DNA of 64,000 nucleotides from Nostocoides sp. Soil756. Lineage in GTDB: Bacteria > Actinomycetota > Actinomycetes > Actinomycetales > Dermatophilaceae. A model generated the notes under the pieces. The model was not told where the DNA came from, did not search any database, and was given only the letters and a program-made list of their open reading frames with translations. Position 1 is the first letter of the stretch. Each line of letters starts with the position of its first letter. The stretch lies in contig NZ_LMSE01000001.1 in NCBI RefSeq assembly GCF_001428065.1, forward strand, positions 415,417 through 479,416, written 5' to 3'. Both the position numbers and the translations under genes were made by a program. This document shows, one piece after another, positions 15,432-24,501 of the stretch.

Positions 15432-16820
15432 TCAGCGGTGGGCACCCGAGCCGGCGCCGACGACCGCGCCCTCGACGACGTCACCCGAGTGGTCGTCGAT
15501 CATCGTGGCCTCGTCGAACGGCCGGTGGCCCGCGAGGACCGCCTCCATCTGCTCGCGGTCGACCGCGTGGACCCAGGTGCCGATGAGCACGCAGGCGATC
15601 GAGTTGCCGGCGAAGTTGGTCAGTGCCCGCGCCTCGCTCATCAGCCGGTCGATGCCGACGATGAAGCCCACGCCGTCGACCAGGTCGGGGCGGTGCGACT
15701 GCAGACCGCCGGCGAGCGTGGCCAGGCCCGCCCCGGTGACGCCGGCTGCACCCTTGCTGGCGATGATCATGAAGACGAGCAGGCCGATCTGCTGGCCGAT
15801 GCTGAACGGCTTGTCGAGCGCCTCGGCGATGAACAGCGAGGCCATCGTGAGGTAGATGGCGGTGCCGTCGAGGTTGAACGAGTAGCCGGTCGGGACGGTG
15901 ATGCCGACGACCGGGCGCGACACCCCGAGGTGCTCCATCTTCGCGATGAGCCGCGGCAGGGCCGACTCCGACGACGAGGTCGACAGGATGAGGAGGAACT
16001 CGCGCGCCAGGTAGCGGAACAGCGCGACCACGCTGACGTGCGCGACCATCCGCAGGATCGTGCCCAGGATGAGGAACACGAAGATGAGGCAGGTGGCGTA
16101 GAAGGCCACCATGATCAGGCCGAGGCTCTTCAGCGCCTGCAGGCCGGTGGCGCCGACGACCGCGGCCATCGCCCCGAAGGCACCCACGGGCGCGACCCAC
16201 ATGATCATCGCCATGAGCCGGAAGACGAGCTTCTGGAAGTGCGTGATGCCGCGCAGGACGGGCTCGCCGGCCGGCCCCATCTTCTGCAGCGCGAACCCGA
16301 CGAGCAGCGCGACCAGCAGGGTCTGCAGCACCGAACCGGAGGTCAGCGCCGACACCAGGGTGTCGGGCACCAGGCCGAGCAGGAAGTCGACGGTGGTCTC
16401 GGCCTCGCCCGAGACCTGGCTCTGCCCGGTCTTGGCCAGCTCGTCGGTGAGGTTCAGCCCCGCCCCGGGCTTGACGATGTTGCCGACGACGAGGCCGACG
16501 GCCAGCGCCACGGTCGACATCGTGAGGAAGTAGCCGAGGGCGAGGCCGCCCACCCGGCCGACCTGGGCCGCGCGGCGCACCGAGCCGATGCCCAGCACGA
16601 TGGTGACGAAGATGATCGGGCTGATCATCATCTTGATGAGGTTGACGAAGAACGTCCCGAGCGGCTTGAGCTCCTTGCCGAGCTCCGGGAACAGGAACCC
16701 GACGAGGATGCCGAGCACCATCGCGGCGATCACCGCGAGGTAGAGGATGTGGGTGCGGTCGCGACGGGGAGCCGGTTGCGGCTCGCCCCCGTGGCGCCGG
16801 GCGGGCGCGTCTGCGGTCAT
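15432..16820 (-). CDS. dctA: C4-dicarboxylate:cation symporter
   Basis: This 462-aa dicarboxylate/amino acid:cation symporter has about eight membrane helices plus two re-entrant hairpins. Diagnostic segments are the serine-rich STSSSESALPR, the PTGYSFNLDGTAIYLTMA helix and MIIASKGAAGVTGAG. It imports succinate, fumarate or malate with H+ or Na+. The ATG start gives MTADAP and a 30-residue cytoplasmic N-terminus. It is divergent from a DcuS/CitA-type sensor kinase and its response regulator, the standard arrangement for substrate-induced DctA. Confidence 0.9.
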   Translation of the reverse strand: MTADAPARRHGGEPQPAPRRDRTHILYLAVIAAMVLGILVGFLFPELGKELKPLGTFFVNLIKMMISPIIFVTIVLGIGSVRRAAQVGRVGGLALGYFLTMSTVALAVGLVVGNIVKPGAGLNLTDELAKTGQSQVSGEAETTVDFLLGLVPDTLVSALTSGSVLQTLLVALLVGFALQKMGPAGEPVLRGITHFQKLVFRLMAMIMWVAPVGAFGAMAAVVGATGLQALKSLGLIMVAFYATCLIFVFLILGTILRMVAHVSVVALFRYLAREFLLILSTSSSESALPRLIAKMEHLGVSRPVVGITVPTGYSFNLDGTAIYLTMASLFIAEALDKPFSIGQQIGLLVFMIIASKGAAGVTGAGLATLAGGLQSHRPDLVDGVGFIVGIDRLMSEARALTNFAGNSIACVLIGTWVHAVDREQMEAVLAGHRPFDEATMIDDHSGDVVEGAVVGAGSGAHR

Positions 16821-16887
16821 GGCGTGAACTCCTTTGTCCGACGCAGGGGTCCTGCGGTCGGGGGTCATCGTGCCCACGCGCCGCGGC

Positions 16888-16942
16888 TAGGGTCGCGGTT
16901 GTGTTCGCAGTGTTCACGGCCTCCTGCGGGGTGCCCCGGTGA
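16888..16942 (+). promoter_or_regulatory. Possible leaderless 13-codon upstream ORF before the sensor kinase
   Basis: TAGGGT (16888-16893) is a good -10 box, and 7 nt after it lies GTG 16901. From there 13 codons (VFAVFTASCGVPR) run to TGA 16940-16942, which overlaps the GTG start of the kinase by 3 nt. Such an ORF could couple translation of the kinase or act as an attenuator. It is too short to judge by codon use. Confidence 0.35.
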
Positions 16943-18552
16943 CGTCGGCGGCGGCCGCGGAGGTGGACGGACGCCGCGGGCTGAGCGTCGCGGGGCAGAC
17001 CGCGGCACTGGTCGTGGCGCTGGTCTTCGCGGTCATCGCGGCCGGGCTGGGCGCCGCCTACCTGCAGGCGCGGCGCGCCGTGACGGACGAGTCGACGGCC
17101 CAGGTGCTGGCCGTCGCCCGGTCGGTGGCCGCCGAGCCCGACGTCGTGGCCGGGGCGGCGGCGGGGGACCCCCGGGGCTCGCTCCAGGCCCTCGGCGAGG
17201 GGGTCCGGGCCGCCACCGGCACCGACTTCGTCGTCATCATGAGCCCGGCCGGCATCCGCTACAGCCACCCCAACCCGGCCCAGGTCGGCCGGCGGTTCGT
17301 GGGCCACATCGAGGCCGCGCAGGCCGGCGGCACGGTGGTGGAGGACTACGTCGGCACCCTCGGGCCGAGCCGCCGCGCCGTGGTCCCGGTGCTCCAGGGC
17401 GACCGGGTCGTCGGGCTGGTCGCGGTCGGCCTGCGCAAGGAGGCGGTGAACGCGCGGCTGGCCGGTGAGCTGCCGCCGCTGCTGGTGGCGGGGGCGGCGG
17501 CCGGGCTGCTGGCCGCCGTCGGCACCACCCTGATCGCCCGCCGGGTGCGCCGCCAGACCCGCGGGCTGCGGGCGGCCGAGCTGCAGACCATGCACGACCA
17601 CCACGACGCGGTGCTGCACTCGGTGAGCGAAGGGCTGGTCCTCGTCGACCCCGAGGGCCGGGTGCGGCTGGCCAACGACGAGGCCCGCCGGCTGCTCGGC
17701 CTGGACGCCGACCCGCGCGGCCGCGAGGTCGCGGAGCTCGGGCTCGCCCCCGCCCTGGTCGGCGCCATGACCGACGCCGACGTGCGCGAGGACGACCTGC
17801 ACGTGACCGGGGCCCGGGTGCTGGTCCTGAACAAGGCGCGCGCCCAGCGCGACGGGGCCGACCTGGGAGCGGTGGTGACCATCCGCGACCGCACCGACCT
17901 CGAGGAGCTCACCGGCGAGCTCGGCGCCACCCGCAGCCTGGCCGAGGCGCTGCGCTCGCAGGCGCACGAGTCGGGCAACCGGCTGCACACCATGGTCTCG
18001 CTCATCGAGCTCGGCCACCCCGAGCGGGCCGTCGAGTTCGCGACCGGCGAGCTCGCGCGGGCCCAGACGCTGACCGACCGCGTCGTCGAGGGCGTCGACG
18101 ACCCGGTGGTGTCGGCGCTGCTGCTCGGCAAGGCGGCCGAGGCGCACGAGCGGGGGGTCGACCTCGTGCTCGACCCGGCCCTGCGCTGGCCGGCCGGGGT
18201 GGCGGCCCCGCGTGACCTCGTGACGGTGGTGGGCAACCTGGTCGACAACGCCCTCGACGCCGTGCTGCCGCAGGCCGGTGAGCGCCGGGTCGAGCTGGCC
18301 GCGCGCGACCTGGGCGACCGGGTCGAGCTGGTCGTGGCCGACACCGGCCCCGGCATCCCCGCCGAGGTCCGCGACCGGGTGCTGGAGCGGGGCTTCTCGA
18401 CCAAGGCCCGCGACGGGTCCGGGGCCGGACGCGGCATCGGGCTGGCCCTCGTGCGCGAGACCGTGGAGCGGCTCGGCGGCAGCCTCGTCATCGGTGACCC
18501 GCCGGGAGCCAGGGTCACGGTGACGCTGCCGGTGACGGGGGAGGGCTCGTGA
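16939..18552 (+). CDS. Sensor histidine kinase, DcuS/CitA (DctB-like) family
   Basis: This 537-aa membrane kinase has a first TM at about 20-43 and an extracytoplasmic PAS-like sensor (44-180) with the family's RYSHPNPAQVGRRF segment. The second TM is at about 180-200 and a cytoplasmic PAS at 215-320. The H-box is QAHESGNRLHTM with His343, and the ATPase domain has NLVDNALDA, DTGPGIP and GRGIGLALV. The HxxxNxLH arrangement marks the CitA/DcuS group, which senses C4-dicarboxylates or citrate. GTG start; its stop overlaps the response regulator start. Its likely target is dctA on the other side of the gap. Confidence 0.87.
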   Translation: MTSAAAAEVDGRRGLSVAGQTAALVVALVFAVIAAGLGAAYLQARRAVTDESTAQVLAVARSVAAEPDVVAGAAAGDPRGSLQALGEGVRAATGTDFVVIMSPAGIRYSHPNPAQVGRRFVGHIEAAQAGGTVVEDYVGTLGPSRRAVVPVLQGDRVVGLVAVGLRKEAVNARLAGELPPLLVAGAAAGLLAAVGTTLIARRVRRQTRGLRAAELQTMHDHHDAVLHSVSEGLVLVDPEGRVRLANDEARRLLGLDADPRGREVAELGLAPALVGAMTDADVREDDLHVTGARVLVLNKARAQRDGADLGAVVTIRDRTDLEELTGELGATRSLAEALRSQAHESGNRLHTMVSLIELGHPERAVEFATGELARAQTLTDRVVEGVDDPVVSALLLGKAAEAHERGVDLVLDPALRWPAGVAAPRDLVTVVGNLVDNALDAVLPQAGERRVELAARDLGDRVELVVADTGPGIPAEVRDRVLERGFSTKARDGSGAGRGIGLALVRETVERLGGSLVIGDPPGARVTVTLPVTGEGS

Positions 18553-19280
18553 GCGGCCCCGGGGACGCCCCGCGCGACGCGGCCGGAGAGGCGACGGCCC
18601 CCATCGCCGTGCTGGTGGTCGAGGACGAGCCGGTGGCCGCCCGGGCGCACGCCACCTACGTCGGCCGTGTCGAGGGCTTCGTGGTCTCCGGCGTGGTGCA
18701 CACCGCCCGCGACGCCCTGCGCCACCTCGGCACCGAGCGGGTCGACCTGGTCCTGCTCGACATGGGGCTGCCCGACCTGCCGGGGCTCGACGTGGTGCGC
18801 TCGATGCGGGCCCACGGGCACCGGGCCGACGTCATGGCCGTCACCTCGGCCCGCGACCTGGCCCTGGTCCGGGCGGCCGTCTCGCTCGGCGTCGTGCAGT
18901 ACGTGCTCAAGCCGTTCGTGTTCGCGACCCTGCGCGAGCGGTTGCTGGCCTACGCCGAGTACCGCCGCGACGCCGGCGAGGCCGACACCCAGGCCGAGGT
19001 CGACACCCTGTTCACCCGGCTGCGACCGGTGACGACCTCCAGCGTGCCGAAGGGGATGACCGAGGAGCTGCTGGGCCGGGCCGCCGTCGCCCTGCGCGAG
19101 GCCGGCTCGACCGCGGACGGCACCTCGGCCGCCGAGCTGGCCGCGGTCCTCGGGGTGAGCCGGGTGACGGCCCGCCGCTACGCCGAGCACCTGGTCGACT
19201 CCGGCCGGGCGCGCCGCGGCAACCGCTACTCCGGTGCCGGGCGGCCCGAGGTCGTCTACGCCTGGGAGGCACCGCGGTAG
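18549..19280 (+). CDS. Response regulator, DcuR/CitB family
   Basis: This 243-aa regulator has a receiver domain with acidic pair ED (25-26), phospho-acceptor Asp71 in LVLLDMGLPD and Lys121 in VLKPF. A linker and a C-terminal HTH with LAAVLGVSRVTARRYAEHL follow. The single HTH of this type, rather than OmpR or LuxR output, is characteristic of partners of CitA/DcuS kinases. GTG start coupled to the kinase stop. It is expected to activate dctA and perhaps the following oxidoreductase gene, 79 bp downstream. Confidence 0.87.
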   Translation: MSGPGDAPRDAAGEATAPIAVLVVEDEPVAARAHATYVGRVEGFVVSGVVHTARDALRHLGTERVDLVLLDMGLPDLPGLDVVRSMRAHGHRADVMAVTSARDLALVRAAVSLGVVQYVLKPFVFATLRERLLAYAEYRRDAGEADTQAEVDTLFTRLRPVTTSSVPKGMTEELLGRAAVALREAGSTADGTSAAELAAVLGVSRVTARRYAEHLVDSGRARRGNRYSGAGRPEVVYAWEAPR

Positions 19281-19359
19281 GCCCCTCACCTGTGACGACG
19301 CCCGGTTCTCTCAGGAACCAGGGGGCCATCTGGCCCGCTCGGGATGCAACAGTGGGTCC

Positions 19360-21777
19360 ATGCCCGAGAACAACCGCGTCACCCGCATGCTCGAGCCCTG
19401 GCGCGGTGCGCCCGAGGCCGACGTCAACCCCACCGACGTCGACGTCCACCACCGGCGCAAGGCCGCCGCCGGCCTCGAGGCGGTCGCCGTCTCGATGAAC
19501 CGCGGCGTCGGCCAGATGGGCCCGGTGCGCACCCTCAACACCCTGCGCCGGCTCAACCAGGCCGACGGCTTCGACTGCATGGGCTGCGCGTGGCCCGACC
19601 CCGACCCCGAGCACCGCAGCTTCGCGGAGTTCTGCGAGAACGGCGCCAAGGCCGTCGCCGAGGAGGCCACCAAGCAGCGTGCCGACCCGGCCTTCTTCGC
19701 GCAGCACTCGGTGGCCGAGCTGGCGACCTGGAGCGACTTCCAGCTGGGCCGCGCCGGCCGCATCACCGAGCCGATGCTGCTGCGTGAGGGTGGGACGCAC
19801 TACGAACCGGTGTCGTGGGAGGAGGCCTTCGCGGTCGTCGCCGACGCCCTGCGGGGGCTCGACAGCCCGGACGAGGCCGTCTTCTACACCAGCGGGCGCG
19901 CCTCCAACGAGGCTGCGTTCGTCTACCAGCTCTTCGCTCGGGCCTACGGCACCAACAACCTGCCCGACTGCTCGAACATGTGCCACGAGTCGACCTCGGT
20001 CGCGCTCGCCGAGTCGATCGGCATCGGCAAGGGCTCGGTGAGCCTGCAGGACATCCACGAGGCCGAGCTGATCATCGTCGCCGGCCAGAACCCGGGCACC
20101 AACCACCCCCGCATGCTCAGCGCGCTCGAGAAGTGCGTGCAGGGCGGCGGCAAGATCGTCGCGGTCAACCCGCTGCCGGAGACCGGGCTGATCAAGTTCG
20201 ACAACCCCCAGAAGGTCAAGGGCCTCGTGGGCCTCGGCACCGACCTCGCCACCGAGTTCCTGCCCATCCGCCTCGGCGGTGACCTCGCGCTCTTCCAGGC
20301 GCTGGGGGCGCTGCTCATCGAGCGCGGGGCCGTCGACCACGACTTCGTCGACCGGCACACCACGGGCTACGACTCCTACCGCACCCACGTGGCCGAGCTC
20401 GACTGGGACCAGGTGCTGAAGGCCACCGGGCTCCCGCGGGCACAGATCGAGAAGCTGGCCGACATGCTCGTGGCCTCGAGCCGGACGGTCTTCGTCTGGG
20501 CGATGGGCGTCACGCAGCAGAAGCACGCCGTGGCCGCCATCAAGGAGATCACCAACGTCGCTCTGCTGCAGGGCAACATCGGCAAGCCCGGCGCCGGCCT
20601 GTGCCCCGTGCGCGGCCACTCCAACGTGCAGGGCGACCGCACGATGGGCGTCTGGGAGAAGCTGCCGGCGCACTTCTCCGACGCGCTGCGCCAGGAGTTC
20701 GGCTTCGACCCGCCCACCGAGCGCGGCCACGACGTCGTCAACACCATCCGCGCGATGCGGGAGGGCAAGGTCAAGGTGCTGATGGGGCTCGGCGGCAACT
20801 TCGCCTCGGCCACCCCCGACACCGACGCCGTGTTCGAGGCGCTGCGTTCGGTCGAGCTCGGCATCCAGATCTCGACCAAGCCGAACCGCACCCACGTGAT
20901 CCCCGGCCGGCAGATGCTCATCCTCCCGTGCCTCGGGCGCACCGAGAAGGACATGACCGAGGCCGGCTGGCAGGGCCTGACGGTCGAGGACTCGATGTCC
21001 GACGTGCACCTCTCGGTCGGGCGCAACGAGCCGGCCGGTCCGATGCTGCACGGCGAGCCGTGGATCCTCGCCAAGATCGCCGAGGCCACCATCGGCGACC
21101 GCCCCGAGAGCGCGAACATCGACTGGGCCGCGATGGCCACGGACTACCGCGCCATCCGTCGCCACATCGCCAACGTGGTGCCCGGCTGCGACGCCTACGA
21201 GGACAAGATCTCGCGGCCCGGCGGCTTCACCCTGCCGCACCCGCCGCGCGACACCCGCACCTTCGAGACCCCCTCGGGCAAGGCCGAGATCGTGGTCAAC
21301 CCGATCGCGGTGCTCGAGGCGCCGGAGGGGCACCTGCTGCTGCAGACCCTGCGCAGCCACGACCAGTTCAACACCACGATCTACGGGCACGACGACCGCT
21401 ACCGCGGGCTGGCCGGCGGCCGGCAGGTCGTGATGGTGCACCCCGACGACATCCGCGACCTGGGGCTCACCGAGGGCGAGCTCTACGACGTCGTCTCGGT
21501 GTGGACCGACGGGTCGGAGCGGGTGGTCCACGGCTACCGCGTGGTCTCGTACCCCACGTCGCGCGGGTGCGCCGCCGCGTACTACCCCGAGTGCAACGTG
21601 CTGGTGCCGCTCGACCACACCGCCGAGGGCAGCAACTGCCCGGTGTCCAAGGCCGTGGTGGTGCGCTTCGCCCCCCACGGGACCCGGGACGCCAACGACG
21701 GCAGGGAGCCCTCGCGGGTGGCGTCGGGCAGCGACCACTCGCACCGCAGCCAGGTCGAGCCCCACCACCTGAGCTGA
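19360..21777 (+). CDS. Molybdopterin oxidoreductase, FdhF/YdeP family
   Basis: This 805-aa Mo-bisMGD enzyme begins with the family's DCMGCAWPDP and FAEFCENGAK. SNMCHESTSVAL lies near the cofactor, GQNPGTNHPRML follows, and the C-terminal dinucleotide-binding segment has LQTLRSHDQFNTT. It lacks the four-cysteine N-terminal iron-sulfur domain of true formate dehydrogenases, as do YdeP proteins. YdeP is linked to acid resistance in E. coli; its reaction is not known. The last 35 residues are a polar His-rich tail. A 76-nt repeat element begins 11 nt after its stop. Whether it belongs to the DctA two-component regulon is speculative. Confidence 0.85.
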   Translation: MPENNRVTRMLEPWRGAPEADVNPTDVDVHHRRKAAAGLEAVAVSMNRGVGQMGPVRTLNTLRRLNQADGFDCMGCAWPDPDPEHRSFAEFCENGAKAVAEEATKQRADPAFFAQHSVAELATWSDFQLGRAGRITEPMLLREGGTHYEPVSWEEAFAVVADALRGLDSPDEAVFYTSGRASNEAAFVYQLFARAYGTNNLPDCSNMCHESTSVALAESIGIGKGSVSLQDIHEAELIIVAGQNPGTNHPRMLSALEKCVQGGGKIVAVNPLPETGLIKFDNPQKVKGLVGLGTDLATEFLPIRLGGDLALFQALGALLIERGAVDHDFVDRHTTGYDSYRTHVAELDWDQVLKATGLPRAQIEKLADMLVASSRTVFVWAMGVTQQKHAVAAIKEITNVALLQGNIGKPGAGLCPVRGHSNVQGDRTMGVWEKLPAHFSDALRQEFGFDPPTERGHDVVNTIRAMREGKVKVLMGLGGNFASATPDTDAVFEALRSVELGIQISTKPNRTHVIPGRQMLILPCLGRTEKDMTEAGWQGLTVEDSMSDVHLSVGRNEPAGPMLHGEPWILAKIAEATIGDRPESANIDWAAMATDYRAIRRHIANVVPGCDAYEDKISRPGGFTLPHPPRDTRTFETPSGKAEIVVNPIAVLEAPEGHLLLQTLRSHDQFNTTIYGHDDRYRGLAGGRQVVMVHPDDIRDLGLTEGELYDVVSVWTDGSERVVHGYRVVSYPTSRGCAAAYYPECNVLVPLDHTAEGSNCPVSKAVVVRFAPHGTRDANDGREPSRVASGSDHSHRSQVEPHHLS

Positions 21778-21788
21778 CGCCGCCGGGC

Positions 21789-21864
21789 AACTTTTTCGCC
21801 CGATGCGGCAACCTTCAGCCCGGCACCGGAACCGAAGGGGTGCGAACCCCAAGGTTCCGGTGCC
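21789..21864 (+). repeat. 76-nt post-stop element, copy A
   Basis: The element begins AACTTTTTCGCCC 11 nt after the molybdoenzyme stop, in the same orientation, and ends CGGTGCC. The internal outer stem AACCTT/AAGGTT and inner stem GCACC/GGTGC are both present. The centre (GAACCCC) matches copy B and is not paired. It lies ahead of the sigma factor gene in the same direction, so it could be terminator, 3' UTR structure or inserted element. Confidence 0.85.
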
Positions 21865-21924
21865 GAACGGCCGGCGCGCTCGGGGCCGATGAGTCGGCGG
21901 GTTCCGTACGGTCGGTACCGGTGC

Positions 21925-21940
21925 GGCACCATCCGGTGCC
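21925..21940 (+). promoter_or_regulatory. Leader hairpin before the sigma factor gene
   Basis: GGCACC and GGTGCC enclose ATCC, ending 2 nt before the GAGGAGG ribosome-binding site of the sigma factor gene. It could limit access to the ribosome-binding site. There is no other evidence. Confidence 0.3.
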
Positions 21941-21954
21941 CGAGGAGGCCCCAG

Positions 21955-23025
21955 ATGACGACCACGCCCAGCGACGCGAACGGCACGACCGGCACGACCA
22001 CCGCGGCCCGACCGGCACCGGCCGCGACCGACCCGGCGTTCGACGACGCCGTCACCCGCTACCGGCGCGAGCTCCTCGCGCACTGCTACCGAATGACGGG
22101 CTCGCCGACCGAGGCCGAGGACCTCGTGCAGGAGGTCTACCTGCGGGCCTGGCGGGCCTACGGCTCGTTCGAGGGCCGCTCCTCGCTGCGCACCTGGCTG
22201 CACCGCATCGCCACCAACGTCTGCCTCAGCGCCCTCGAGGGCAAGGAGCGGCGCACCCTGCCCACCGGGCTCGGCGCCCCGTCGTCCTCCGGGGCCGACC
22301 CGCTCGACGAGCGCGTCGAGGTGCCCTGGCTCGGGCCGATGCCGGATGCCGCGCTCACCGGGACGGCCGACCCGGCCGACATCGTGGCCGAGCGCGACAC
22401 CCTGCGCATCGCGTTCGTCGCGGCCCTGCAGCACCTGCCGCCCCGGCAGCGGGCGGTGCTCGTCCTGCGCGAGGTGCTGCGCTGGAGCGCGGCCGAGGTC
22501 GCCGAGGCCACCGGCAGCAGCGTGGCGTCGGTCAACAGTGCGCTGCAGCGGGCCCGCGCCACCCTCGAGGCCGTGGCGCCCTCCCCCGACGCCCCCTCGC
22601 GGCCCGATCTCACCGACGAGCAGCGCGCGCTCCTCGACCGCTACGTCGACGCGTTCTGGCGCAAGGACGTCGAGGCCATCGCGGCCCTGTTCACCGAGGA
22701 CGCCGTCTGGGAGATGCCGCCCTTCGCAGGTTGGTACCAGGGCCCGCGCACCATCGCCGAGCTGGTCGGCACCCAGTGCCCCGGCGGCCGCCACGACATG
22801 CCCCTGGTCGCCACCGACTGCAACGGCCAGCCGGCGTTCGGGCTGTACATGCGCGAGGACGGCCCTGACGGCGACCGCTACCTGCCGTTCCAGCTGCACG
22901 TCCTCGACCTCGAGGGCCCGGCGGTCCGGCACGCCGCGGTGTTCTTCGACACCGCGTACTTCGCGCTGGCCGGGCTCCCCGCCGTGCTCGGCCCCCAGGA
23001 CGTCCCGGGCGGGCCGGAGTCGTGA
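21955..23025 (+). CDS. ECF sigma factor with SnoaL-like C-terminal domain (SigG/SigJ type)
   Basis: This 356-aa sigma factor has region 2 at about 35-105 (LLAHCYRMTGSPTEAEDLVQ, TWLHRIATNVCL) and region 4 at about 160-210 (LPPRQRAVLVLRE, AEVAEATGSSVASVNSALQRAR). A 140-residue SnoaL-like extension (ALLDRYVDAFWRKDVEAI, FTEDAVWEMPP) follows. Such extensions regulate or replace an anti-sigma factor. The ATG is fixed by GAGGAGG. It overlaps a TIGR03086-like gene by 4 nt, a pairing I have seen recurrently for this sigma group. No anti-sigma gene is adjacent. Confidence 0.87.
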   Translation: MTTTPSDANGTTGTTTAARPAPAATDPAFDDAVTRYRRELLAHCYRMTGSPTEAEDLVQEVYLRAWRAYGSFEGRSSLRTWLHRIATNVCLSALEGKERRTLPTGLGAPSSSGADPLDERVEVPWLGPMPDAALTGTADPADIVAERDTLRIAFVAALQHLPPRQRAVLVLREVLRWSAAEVAEATGSSVASVNSALQRARATLEAVAPSPDAPSRPDLTDEQRALLDRYVDAFWRKDVEAIAALFTEDAVWEMPPFAGWYQGPRTIAELVGTQCPGGRHDMPLVATDCNGQPAFGLYMREDGPDGDRYLPFQLHVLDLEGPAVRHAAVFFDTAYFALAGLPAVLGPQDVPGGPES

Positions 23026-23600
23026 CCGTGCGACCCGTCGGCCTCCGGCCCCGGGTCGACGTCGAGCTGCTGGAGCGTTCCCTGGGCTGGGCCCGTGGGG
23101 CGCTGGCGGGTGTGGCCGACGACGAGGCCCCCCGGCCGACGCCGTGCGCCGGATGGGTGCTCGCCGACCTGCTCGTGCACATGGTCGACACCCTCGAGGT
23201 GGTGACCGAGCTGTCGCTGGGCCGGATGGCCGAGGTCGGGCCGCCGCCGACGTCCACGCGGCCGTCGGTGCTGGCCGACCATCTCTCGGTGCTCGGCTGC
23301 GCCCTGCTGGAGGGCTGGCTGCGGGGGCCGCCGCCGGGTGCGTTGGCCGTCGGGGAGCGACGCATCGAGCCGGAGGTGGCGGTGGAGGTGTCGGCCCTCG
23401 AGATCGCGGTGCACGGCTGGGACGTGGCCCGGGCCCGGGGCCTGGCGACGCCCTTCCCGCCGCTGCTGGCGGCCGCCCTGCTGCCGGTGGCCGTGCACCG
23501 GGTGCCGCGGGTCGGGCGGGGGGCCCGTTTCGCCCCGCCGCTCGCCCCGTCGGCCACCGACCCGGCCTCGTTGCTGCTGGCCCACCTCGGGCGCTCGTGA
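23022..23600 (+). CDS. TIGR03086-like / maleylpyruvate-isomerase N-terminal domain protein
   Basis: This 192-aa protein of the DinB-like four-helix superfamily has the family's TPCAGWVLADLLVHMVD near residue 40 and LEIAVHGWDVARA near 125. In related proteins the equivalent His residues bind a divalent metal and act with mycothiol or bacillithiol. GTG start, coupled to the sigma factor stop, so it is made together with it and may be a thiol-stress effector or partner. The biochemical role is unknown. Confidence 0.75.
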   Translation: MTVRPVGLRPRVDVELLERSLGWARGALAGVADDEAPRPTPCAGWVLADLLVHMVDTLEVVTELSLGRMAEVGPPPTSTRPSVLADHLSVLGCALLEGWLRGPPPGALAVGERRIEPEVAVEVSALEIAVHGWDVARARGLATPFPPLLAAALLPVAVHRVPRVGRGARFAPPLAPSATDPASLLLAHLGRS

Positions 23601-23616
23601 CCGGGATGCCGGTCGG

Positions 23617-24501
23617 TCACCGGGGGAGCGGCGCCACGACGAGGCGGACGGCTTCACCCGGGCGCAGCTGGGCCGCGCGGTCGGAGGCGTCCTCGGTGAG
23701 CACCGCCACGACGGGGTAGCCGCCCGTGACCGGGTGGTCCGCGAGGAAGAGCACCGGGCCGCCGTCGGGAGGCAGCTGCACCGCGCCGCGCACCATCCCC
23801 TCGCTCGGCAGCTCGGCGTCGCGCCAGGGGTCGACGCGGGTGACGGCGGCGCCGTGAGGGTCGCTGAGCCGCAACCCGATCCGGTCGCTGTCGGGCCCGA
23901 CGACCCACGTGGGCGCGCTCAACGCGGCGAGGCCACCGACCCAGTCGGTCCGCGGGCCGGGCAGCACCTGGAGCCGGACGGGCCCGGGGGTGGGCGATGG
24001 GTGGGCGGCGGCATCCACCCGCGGGAAGGTCGAGGGGGCAGGCCCCACGGGCAGGATGTCGCCGGCCGCCACTCGCGGCGGCCCCACCCCCGAGAGGGTG
24101 TCGGTCGAGCGGGACCCGAGCACCGGCTCGACGGCGATGCCGCCCCGGACGGTGACGTAGGTGCGGCATCCGGTCGGCGGCGTCCCGAGGGTGAGGAGGG
24201 CGCCGTCGGGCACGTCGAGGAGGGCGTGGTGGGCCACCGGCCGGTCGTCGAGGGCCGCGGGGGCCGGGGCTCCGGTGAGCGCCATCGTGAGCCGGCCGCG
24301 GGCCCGGACCACCAGACCGCCGAGGAGGACCTCGAGGGCGGCCAGGTCCTCGCGCTGCCCGACGAGGCGCGCACCCAGGCGGTGGGCCCCCCGGTCGGCC
24401 GCCCCCGACCGGCCGACGCCGACGGCGGCGTACCCCGGGCGGCCGGTGTCCTGCACCAGGGTCAGCGGGCCGGTGCGCACGACCTCGAGCGCGGGTGTCA
24501 C
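23617..24501 (-). CDS. pxpC: 5-oxoprolinase subunit C
   Basis: This 294-aa biotin-dependent-carboxyltransferase/urea-amidolyase-fold protein has the diagnostic [20 protein letters not shown] near the N-terminus, [12 protein letters not shown] and the C-terminal [31 protein letters not shown]. With PxpA and PxpB it hydrolyses 5-oxoproline (pyroglutamate) to glutamate at the cost of ATP. It is the last gene of pxpABC here, overlapping pxpB by 4 nt. Confidence 0.88.
   Translation of the reverse strand: MTPALEVVRTGPLTLVQDTGRPGYAAVGVGRSGAADRGAHRLGARLVGQREDLAALEVLLGGLVVRARGRLTMALTGAPAPAALDDRPVAHHALLDVPDGALLTLGTPPTGCRTYVTVRGGIAVEPVLGSRSTDTLSGVGPPRVAAGDILPVGPAPSTFPRVDAAAHPSPTPGPVRLQVLPGPRTDWVGGLAALSAPTWVVGPDSDRIGLRLSDPHGAAVTRVDPWRDAELPSEGMVRGAVQLPPDGGPVLFLADHPVTGGYPVVAVLTEDASDRAAQLRPGEAVRLVVAPLPR

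Noticed and set aside
19012-22932. A minus-strand open frame of over 1300 codons opposite the response regulator, molybdoenzyme and sigma factor genes
   Set aside because: It is antisense to three well-recognised genes, has no family motifs and consists of the low-complexity residues expected from GC-rich shadow frames.
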